Shown piece after piece: positions 1 through 6,617 of a stretch of DNA of 19,506 nt. The notes under the pieces are model-generated. The model worked only from the letters and a program-made list of their open reading frames with translations. It made no database searches and was not told the origin of the DNA. The DNA comes from CAYLLT01 sp964591605 (GTDB taxonomy: Bacteria; Planctomycetota; Phycisphaerae; UBA1845; PWPN01): contig CAZQEN010000121.1 in assembly GCA_964591605.1 (NCBI GenBank), positions 1 through 19,506 on the forward strand. Reading direction: 5' to 3'. A program made the position numbers and the translations under genes. The first letter of the stretch is position 1, and every line of letters starts with the position of its first letter.

Positions 1-75
1 CGTCGCCTCAGGCGCGGGACAAATCAATGTCTCCCGCTCCCTCCTTCCGGCAACCAGCGGCTTTGGGCTGGCTGG

Positions 76-92
76 CTGCCCGTGACGGGCAG
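76..92. terminator. 7-bp stem-loop, possible end of an upstream transcript
   Basis: CTGCCCG (76-82) pairs perfectly with CGGGCAG (86-92) around a TGA loop. No T-run follows on either strand, so it is not a classical intrinsic terminator. The gene it might serve lies outside the window. Confidence 0.3.
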
Positions 93-193
93 GCGACAGA
101 ACACGGAAACTCTTGTACGAGATGAACTTGCCCAAAGGCCCTCCCGCGAAGCCTGCATCCGGGGCCCAACGCTTTGGGCAAAAGGAAGAATGT

Positions 194-222
194 TTGACCC
201 CACCGGATGTTCCTGTTAGAAT
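194..222 (+). promoter_or_regulatory. Sigma70-type promoter for the beta-helix gene
   Basis: TTGACC (194-199) is a 5/6 match to the -35 consensus. It is separated by exactly 17 bases from TAGAAT (217-222), a 5/6 match to the -10 consensus. TGT directly before the -10 also makes an extended -10. Transcription would start near 229, giving a leader of about 75 nt before the ATG at 305. It is the best promoter match in the window. Confidence 0.65.
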
Positions 223-304
223 GCATCTCCGCTTCGAGGCCGCGGGGAGCAACGCAGGCGCGTGACTGCATACGCAGCGAACGTGCCGTCCCAGGGGCCA
301 CGCG

Positions 305-3300
305 ATGCAAAACCACACTTCGAGGCTGCTCGCCGCACTCCTACTCTCCTCTGCAATCATGGATCCCTGTCAGGGGGATTCCGTCATCTTCGTCGATGAT
401 GACGCTCCCGCCGGCGGCAACGGCCAGACCTGGGCCACCGCCTATCGCTATCTCCAGGACGCCCTCGCCGCCGCCTCGGCCTCCGGAGGCACCATCACCG
501 AGATCTGGGTCGCCGCCGGCACCTACAAGCCCGACCAGGGCGCCGGGCAGCAGCCCGGCAGCCGCACCGCAACCTTCCAGTTGATCAACGCCGTTGCACT
601 GCGCGGCGGCTTCGCGGGCAATGAAGACCCCGCCTCGTTCGATCTCGCCAATCGCAGTTTTCTGAACAATCCGACGACCCTCAGCGGTGATCTGGCCGGG
701 AACGATGCTCCCAACTACGTCAACGTTAACGAGAACAGCTACCACGTCGTGACCGGCAGCGGGGCCGGCCCGGCGACCATTCTGGACGGCTTCACAGTTT
801 CGGCTGGCAACGCCAACGGGACGTCTCAGAACGCTTCGGGCGGAGGGATGTACATCGCCACGGGAGGTCCCACACTCAAACAATGCACCTTCAGTGGAAA
901 CTCCGCTTCGTCAAACGGCGGAGCCATTTACAGCTCGTCGAGCAGCCTCAGGCTGGAGCGATGCACGTTCAATCACAACTCCGTCAGCTCCGGAGGAGGG
1001 GCGGTTTACAGCTCCTCCAGTCCGATCACGCTGTCAGACTGCCACTTCCACGCCAATTCCCGGGGCGCGATCTACAACATTTTCTCCAACATCGTGAGCG
1101 TCAACAGCACCTTCACGCTGAACACCGGCACTGGCTCCACGGCCGGTGCTGTCTTCAATCACACCTCACACCCAACGATCACGAACTGCACCTTCAGTGG
1201 TAACAGTGCGTCAGGCGGTGGCAGTGCCATCAACAACTACAACGGCAGCGTCTCGACGCTGGCCAACTGCATCGTGTGGGGCAACGGCGGCGTCCAGATC
1301 CTGAACGCGGCCAACATCACCTACAGTTGCGTGCAGGGCGGATGGCCCGGGCAGGGCAACATCACCGATGATCCGCGGCTGCTTTTCCCGCAAGGCGGGA
1401 ACGTTCGTCTGCGCCGAGGCTCTGCGTGTATCGATGCTGGCAATAACGCCGCGATCCCCGCGAATGTCACCCAGGATCCCGATGGAAACCCGCGCATGAC
1501 CGACGATCCGGAGACCCCGGACACGGGAATTCCCGGCGATCCTCCTCAGCCTGTAGTCGACATGGGAGCGTATGAGTACCAATCTGTGTCGGCTGAGCGC
1601 GTCTATGTCCGTGGCGATGCTGCGCCAGGCGGGGACGGCACGACTTGGAGTAGCGCGTATCGCCATCTGCAGGACGGCCTGGCCGCGGCCCAGACGCGGC
1701 CGGGAGTCAATGAAGTCTGGGTGGGTGGCGGAGTCTACCATCCGGATCGCAGCGCACTCACGCCGAACGGGTCGGGCGATCGGGTAGCAACGTTCGGCAT
1801 GCCCGGCGGCGTGGCTGTGTACGGCGGTTTTCCCGGGCAGCCTGGTCAGGAGGGCAACCTCTCGTTGCGTGACAGCGCCACCTATCCGACGACGCTATCC
1901 GGCGATCTCCTGGGGAACGACGGTCCTGGATTCGCCAACAATGCCGAAAACAGCTTCCACATCGTCACCACCAGTTTCGCCGGACCGACAACAACGCTCG
2001 ATGGTTTCATCATCGTGGGCGGAAACGCAAATACCTCTCCCCATACCTCCGGCGCAGGCATACTGAACGTTGTCGGGGGCCCGAGAATCGTCGCGTGCTC
2101 CGTTGATCTGAACTCCGCGTCCACTGGCGCAGGTATGACCAATTCAGGCAACCTGACCCTGATCGACTGCACCTTCAGCGGAAACAAAGCGACCACCGCG
2201 GGTGGCGCGTTAATGAACTCCGCTGCCAGCCAGGCGACGCTCATCAACTGCACGTTCTCCGGAAACTCCGTCACCTCCGCATCCGGTAGGGGCGGGGGTG
2301 TTTATAACCACTCCGATGTCCTCGGAACCTGGGACCGCTGCAGTTTCACGGGAAACACCGCCTTTTATGGTGGAGGCGTCAGCAATGATGCGGGCAGCAA
2401 CCCGACCATCACGAACTCCCTCTTCAGCGGCAATTCCGCCGATCGAGGCGGGGGAATGTACATCACCACCGCGGACGCAACGTTTGCCAACTGCACATTC
2501 AGGCATAACTCCGGCCACGGGCTCTACAACTACTACAGCAGTCCGCAACTGACGAACTGCGTCTTCACCGGAAACTCCGATCATGGGATCTACACCAACG
2601 TCGGGCACCCCGAGCTGATCAACTGCACCATGAGCGGGAACCTCACTCGAGCGATATACAACAACGGTTCTTCCAGCAACGTCACCCTCCTGAATTGCAT
2701 CCTCTGGGGTAACGGAACCGGAGCTCAAATCGATACTTATATGACACCCACCGTTAGCTACAGTTGCATCCAGCGTGGTTGGGCCGGCCAGGGGAACATC
2801 GATGCTGATCCACTCCTCCTCTCGGTGGTCGACGGAGATGTTCGCCTGCACGCGGGCTCGCCCTGCATCGACGCAGGAGACAATAACGCGCTTCCGTTCG
2901 AGATCACGTCTGACGTGGCAGGCCGTCCTCGCCGCACTGATGATTCTGAAACTCCAGATACCGGCGCACCGGGTGAAATACCAGCACCTCTCATCGACAT
3001 GGGCGCTCACGAGTATCAGCCACTCCCCCCCGCACGACTGTTCGTCGATGACGATGCTCCTGCCCCCGGCGATGGCGGGAGTTGGACGAGCGCATATCGA
3101 TACCTACAGGATGCTCTCACGGCAGCGCGAACCCGCCCGGAGGTGAGGGAGGTCTGGGTGGCAGCGGGCCTGTACAAACCGGATCGGTACGCCTCCTTTC
3201 CTCTGGGCACCGGCAACCGAAGCGCCACATTCCAGCTCTTCGCCGGCCTGTCATTGATCGGCGGTTTCGCCGGCATCGAAGACCCGGCCACATTCGATCT

Positions 3301-4401
3301 GGACGAACGTGATGTTCGGCTCCACGCGACCGTGCTCAGCGGCGACCTCCAGGGCAATGACGGACCGAATTTCACCAACAACGGCGACAACAGCTATCAC
3401 GTCGTAACGCGAGCGGGCAACGGGCTGCGGGGCATCCTTGATGGTTTGACCATCAGCGGTGGCAACGCCAACGAAGCAGCGCCGAACAACTATGGCGGCG
3501 GCATGCATAACTCCGCTTCCACTCAGACCGTCATCCGCTGCACATTCACTGGCAACTGGGGCATCTATGGCGGAGGGCTGTTTAATAGCACCGCCAGCCC
3601 CGAGATCATCCACTGCGCCTTCGTCGGAAACAACGCATTGAATGGTGGCGGCGGGTTGTTCAACTCGGCGAGCAGCCCGCTTTTGGCGAATTGCACGTTC
3701 AATGCCAATTCGGCATCATTCGGCGGCGGCGTCTATGGAAACTCTGCCAGCAGCCCAACTCTGATCAACTGTACGTTGAGTGCCAATACTGTTGCTTCAA
3801 ATGGCGGCGGGCTGCACTCCGCATCGAGTGGTATTCCGAGCCTGTTCAACTGCATTGTGTTTGGCAANNNNNNNNNNCGCAGATCTACCAGGGCACCGGC
3901 TCTGTCACCGTGACCCACAGTTGCGTTCAGGGAGGTTGGCCAGGTCAGGGGAATACTGACCAAGATCCGCTGCTGGTTGCGTCGACCGACGACCTCCCGC
4001 GTCTCGCGGCTGCTTCGCCCTGCATCGATGCCGGCCTCAACTCCGCCGTCCCAGCAGGGCTCCTCACCGACCCCCACGGCCATCCCCGCTTCATGGACGA
4101 CCCGGCAGCGCCGGATTGTCCCTATGCTCCCGGCACGTGCGGGACCGCGCCCATCGTCGATATGGGTGCCTACGAATTCATCCCCCCCATCCCCGGCGAT
4201 TTCGACGGCAACGGCTACGTCGATTCGAGTGACCGCGCATTCTTTACATCCTGCGCGACGCGGAGCAACGTTCCCCAGACCGATCCCGACTGCCCGCAGG
4301 CTGACCTGGATGAGGATGATGACGTTGATCCCGATGACCACGGAATCCTTCAGCGATGCTGGAGCGGCCCGGCCCCGGCCGACCCGCGATGCGCGAACTG
4401 A
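305..4401 (+). CDS. Exported triplicated parallel beta-helix (choice-of-anchor Q / Pmp-like) protein with dockerin-like C-terminus
   Basis: A protein of about 1365 aa once the assembly gap is allowed for. The ATG at 305 follows AGGGG (293-297), and a hydrophobic signal peptide fills roughly residues 5-24. Three long homologous units begin near nucleotides 382, 1597 and 3031. Each opens with a VDDDAP-like segment, SAYRYLQDAL and EVWVAAGTYKPD. Each continues with many NCTFSGNSA and GGGxYN repeats typical of right-handed beta-helices and chlamydial Pmp repeats, and ends with SPCIDAG and a DMGAYEY signature. The last ~65 residues carry two 12-residue Asp-rich calcium loops (GDFDGNGYVDSSD and DLDEDDDVDPDD) with flanking cysteines, as in dockerin-like modules. 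The frame switches at the 10 Ns, which is an artefact of gap size and not a pseudogene. The likely role is a surface or extracellular structural/adhesive protein; the ligand is unknown. Confidence 0.9.
3868..3877. other. Assembly gap (10 Ns) inside the beta-helix gene
   Basis: Ten Ns fall after the FNCIVFGN segment of the third unit and before QIYQG. The upstream frame (codons starting at 305) and the downstream frame (stop at 4401) differ by one. The true missing length must therefore be 2 modulo 3, for example 8 or 11 bases, not 10. Confidence 0.95.
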
Positions 4402-4405
4402 GCCA

Positions 4406-4422
4406 GGCCGCTCACCGCGGCC
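4406..4422. terminator. Hairpin just after the beta-helix gene
   Basis: GGCCGC (4406-4411) pairs perfectly with GCGGCC (4417-4422) around a 5-nt loop, starting 4 bases after the stop codon. No T-tract follows, so termination is plausible from position but unproven. Confidence 0.4.
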
Positions 4423-4487
4423 AGACGATGGGGAGCAGAACGTCACGGTGAGCCCGCGCGGCAGACTCGCATCCGCTCTGCTGCCAG

Positions 4488-4752
4488 GCCCCACCGGGCA
4501 GCACCTGCCGTGTTCAAACCGTGCCATGAAGTGTGAGGTGCCAGCCGCTACGAGACCGTTTGATCCCGTCCCGGCGCTTCCACCGCCCCGCCCACTCCGA
4601 CACCCATTGCCCCCTCACCCCAGCAGCTCGCCGGAGTGGATGAGACGCACGGCGGCCCGCCTGCGTATCGAATCCCCGCTGATGTCCCTCGGAGGGCCCG
4701 GAAAACGACCGGAAAACCGATGAAAGACATCAAAAAGGAGAAAGTCCCGTTG
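4488..4752. repeat. 265-bp direct repeat, copy 1
   Basis: This segment matches 6063-6326 in the same orientation at a constant offset of about 1575 bases. About nine bases in ten are identical by hand alignment, with a few single-base indels. Shared landmarks are TTCAAACCGTGCCATGAAGT near the left end, CGGCGGCCCGCCTGCGTATC in the middle and CATCAAAAAGGAGAA near the right end. Indels shift every reading frame between copies, so it is probably non-coding. It lies just 3' of the PEP-CTERM gene that reads leftward. Confidence 0.9.
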
Positions 4753-4790
4753 CCGCGTTCGTTTCCGGTTCCCCTGGTTGTCCCTCCGGA

Positions 4791-5621
4791 TCAGGCCGGT
4801 GTCCGGCGTCGTCGAATCTGCAGCCCGCCGAACGCGGCGGCGAGCAGCGTGAGGGTGGCCGGCTCGGGAACGAGCGGCTCGCCGTAGATGAAGTCGTCCA
4901 TAAAGGCGACGTCCAGGTTGTTCGTCAGCACCTCGGCGGCACCCGGCACGGCCGAACCCGACTGAATGATGATGCGGCTGTATCGGTTCGGGTCGGTCAG
5001 ACCCAGAAAGGACAATCCGCCGCCGGGCCCGGTCGGAACCGCAAACTGCCCGCCGTTGGCGCCGTTACCGAGGAACACCGTGAATATCGTCCTGCTCGTC
5101 AGCTCGACATCGGTGAAGACAGCGCCGAAGCCGGCCACGGTCGCGGGGGTGTTCGTACCGGGAACAAAGAAGTCGATCTGCACGATGTTGCTGCCCAGGG
5201 CCGTGAACAGGCGCTCCGCGGAGAACGTCTGCGTGTCCGCCGGGTAGGCCGCGTTGAGGTTGCCGAAGCGAACGGGCGTCCCCGAGGCGGCGGTGGCGCT
5301 CACCTGCAGGCCGGTGCCGGGCGTGCTGAACACTGCGCCGCGAGGCGAATTCGCGTTGAAGAAGTTCGCCGGCAGATTGTTGGGCGCGGCGAAGGCGTCG
5401 GGTACGCCGTCCCAGTTGATCTCGCGCCGCCCGCCCGGAAACGAGCCTCCGACCCCGTTGTTGGCGCCGAGGGCCGCGCGGAAACTGTCAACCGAGGCCT
5501 GGATCGCGGCGGCGTTCGCGCCGCTCGCGGTGAACACCGCCGCGTCAGCCAGCGAGGAGAAAAGGCAAAGCAGCCCGGCTGCCGCGGCGATTGCGTTCGA
5601 AACTGATTTGACGATCGACAT
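4791..5621 (-). CDS. PEP-CTERM sorting domain-containing exported protein
   Basis: A protein of 276 aa. I chose the ATG at 5621 because AAGGAG (5629-5634) lies 7 bases upstream of it. An in-frame ATG at 5639 would place that ribosome site inside the gene. Residues 1-27 form a signal peptide ending ADA. The body (residues ~28-245) is rich in Ala, Asn, Gly and Phe and contains an INWDGVPD segment; I do not recognise an enzyme motif. Residues 251-276 are a textbook PEP-CTERM tail: VPEP, a hydrophobic stretch (TLTLLAAAFGGL), then four arginines. In this family an exosortase is expected to recognise the tail, usually in bacteria that make exopolysaccharide. No exosortase is present here. The gene sits alone between two direct repeats. 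Confidence 0.9.
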   Translation of the reverse strand: MSIVKSVSNAIAAAAGLLCLFSSLADAAVFTASGANAAAIQASVDSFRAALGANNGVGGSFPGGRREINWDGVPDAFAAPNNLPANFFNANSPRGAVFSTPGTGLQVSATAASGTPVRFGNLNAAYPADTQTFSAERLFTALGSNIVQIDFFVPGTNTPATVAGFGAVFTDVELTSRTIFTVFLGNGANGGQFAVPTGPGGGLSFLGLTDPNRYSRIIIQSGSAVPGAAEVLTNNLDVAFMDDFIYGEPLVPEPATLTLLAAAFGGLQIRRRRTPA

Positions 5622-5628
5622 GCCATTG

Positions 5629-5634
5629 CTCCTT
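5629..5634 (-). promoter_or_regulatory. Ribosome binding site that fixes the PEP-CTERM start
   Basis: Minus-strand AAGGAG lies 7 bases before the ATG at 5621 and supports that start over the in-frame ATG at 5639. Confidence 0.7.
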
Positions 5635-5663
5635 TTCATAAGCAGGATCCACCCTCTCGAAAC

Positions 5664-5685
5664 CGCAGGGAGACTTTACCCTGCG
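5664..5685. promoter_or_regulatory. Perfect dyad in the upstream region of the PEP-CTERM gene
   Basis: CGCAGGG (5664-5670) and CCCTGCG (5679-5685) form a perfect 7-bp inverted repeat around 8 bases, about 43 bases before the chosen start codon. It could be an operator or a leader-RNA hairpin. I found no good -35/-10 pair next to it. Confidence 0.4.
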
Positions 5686-6062
5686 CGGAAAACGGCCCTT
5701 TACGCGCGCATCCTGATCCGGCGACTACGCACGCCGACACCCGGCTGCGGCCCTTGACGGCAACGCAGGAAACGCCGGCGCAGACTTCCGCTCTGAAACC
5801 GATTTTCCCTTTATTGACGGGGGGAACCTCACTCCACAGACATGGCTCCCTCTCTCCAGCACACACCCTAGCGGACGAACGCAACCGTGTCAACAGAAAT
5901 CCACTGTCCGTGCCAGGAACAGGAGGAGTTTCTGGTTCGTTTCTGCACAGGACTGGGTGGCGATGTCTCCCGATCGCCGCAAAACGGAGCACCGCTGATT
6001 GGGGCCGAGATTTGCCGGATCTGCTCCCTCCCGCGACTCTGCCGGGGCTGCTCCATCGTCAA

Positions 6063-6326
6063 GCCCCGCCGGGCAGTGCCCGCGGTGTTCAAACCGTGCC
6101 ATGAAGTGTGACGCGCCAGCCGCTACGAGACCGTTTGATCCCGTCCCGGCGCTTCCACGGCCCCGCCCGCTCCGAAACCATTGCCCTCTCACCCCGGCAG
6201 CTCGCCGGTGTGGATGAAGTGCACGGCGGCCCGCCTGCGTATCGAATCCTCGCTGCTGCCCTTCGGAGGGCCCGGAAAACCTCGGAAAAGCCGATGAAGA
6301 ACATCAAAAAGGAGAATGTCCGGTTG
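6063..6326. repeat. 264-bp direct repeat, copy 2
   Basis: Partner of 4488-4752, same orientation. Together the two copies bracket the whole PEP-CTERM gene and its upstream region. Like copy 1, it lies on the 3' side of a minus-strand gene. It contains a short perfect inverted repeat (CCGGC-AGCTC-GCCGG) that has one mismatch in copy 1. Confidence 0.9.
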
Positions 6327-6347
6327 ATCCCGTCCGTTTATCCCGCC

Positions 6348-6368
6348 GCTGCGCGGCAGACGCGCAGC
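6348..6368. terminator. 8-bp stem-loop downstream of the GHL10 gene
   Basis: GCTGCGCG (6348-6355) pairs perfectly with CGCGCAGC (6361-6368) around a 5-nt loop. It lies about 22 bases beyond the edge of repeat copy 2 and about 250 bases 3' of the GHL10 stop. No T-run is present. Confidence 0.3.
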
Positions 6369-6411
6369 TTCCTGTTCCTGCAATAAACTTCTCCGATCGC
6401 CTTTGATCGCC

Positions 6412-6487
6412 AAAACACGAAAGAGCGGCAGTTCGCCACGGCGAATCTCGCCTTCGTCGGCCACGAAATCATCCTCTTTCGTGTTTT
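6412..6487. repeat. 14-bp perfect inverted repeat with a nested hairpin
   Basis: AAAACACGAAAGAG (6412-6425) is the exact reverse complement of 6474-6487; two more pairs follow outward after one mismatch. The 48-base interior contains TTCGCCACGGCGAA (6432-6445) and an alternative GGCGA-ATC-TCGCC hairpin (6440-6452). It is AT-richer than its surroundings. Further TTTCGYG-like motifs follow to about 6506. Confidence 0.75.
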
Positions 6488-6519
6488 CGCACTTTCGCGC
6501 TTTCGTGATCTTCTGTCTG

Positions 6520-6541
6520 CGTGGCGGGCCAGGCCCGCACG
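6520..6541. terminator. GC-rich hairpin 3' of the GHL10 gene
   Basis: GCGGGC (6524-6529) and GCCCGC (6533-6538) pair around CAG. The stem is extended by CGT/ACG after a single bulged base. It is about 77 bases past the stop codon of the minus-strand gene. Without a T-tract it is at best a weak or factor-assisted terminator. Confidence 0.3.
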
Positions 6542-6617
6542 GCGCGCTGTGCGTCTGTGCGCGGGCTTTGGCTGCTGCGCGATGCGCGAGATCCGCGCGG
6601 GGTCCCGCCGGTTTGAG

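Larger units (their letters stand above)
1..304. other. Intergenic region upstream of the beta-helix gene
   Basis: No convincing gene is seen here. The region holds a perfect 7-bp stem-loop (76-92), a 6-bp stem-loop (164-179) and the promoter of the following gene (194-222). An open frame on the minus strand across 8-316 overlaps that promoter and has no family resemblance or ribosome binding site that I can see, so it is treated as chance. Confidence 0.6.
4402..4790. other. Intergenic region between convergent genes, mostly repeat copy 1
   Basis: There is no supported gene. After the 3' hairpin of the plus-strand gene, most of the stretch is copy 1 of the ~265-bp direct repeat. Open frames exist on both strands but their reading breaks between the two copies, which argues against coding. 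Confidence 0.6.
5622..6617. other. Roughly 1-kb gene-free region with repeat copy 2 and several stem-loops
   Basis: No supported gene. In order it holds the dyad 5664-5685, an unremarkable stretch to about 6060, repeat copy 2 (6063-6326), an 8-bp stem-loop (6348-6368), a 14-bp inverted repeat (6412-6487) and a GC hairpin (6520-6541). The last four lie 3' of the GHL10 gene, which reads leftward and ends at 6618. A cysteine-rich open frame at 5887-6111 runs into the repeat and was not accepted. Confidence 0.6.

Noticed and set aside
8..316. Minus-strand frame at the left edge
   Set aside because: It overlaps the strong promoter at 194-222 and shows no family features.
3691..4401. A separate gene after the N gap, or a frameshifted pseudogene
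   Set aside because: Homology with the first two units runs straight across the gap. The frame change is explained by the arbitrary count of 10 Ns.
4548..4733. Minus-strand frame shared by both copies of the 265-bp repeat
   Set aside because: The first ~40 residues look alike in the two copies, but about a quarter differ and a one-base indel then shifts the frame. This is not the pattern of a conserved peptide.
5887..6111. Small cysteine-rich frame (74 codons, GTG start)
   Set aside because: The CxC and CxxC pattern looked like a metal-binding peptide. However, it has no clear ribosome site and its end runs into the repeat copy, whose frame is not conserved in the other copy.
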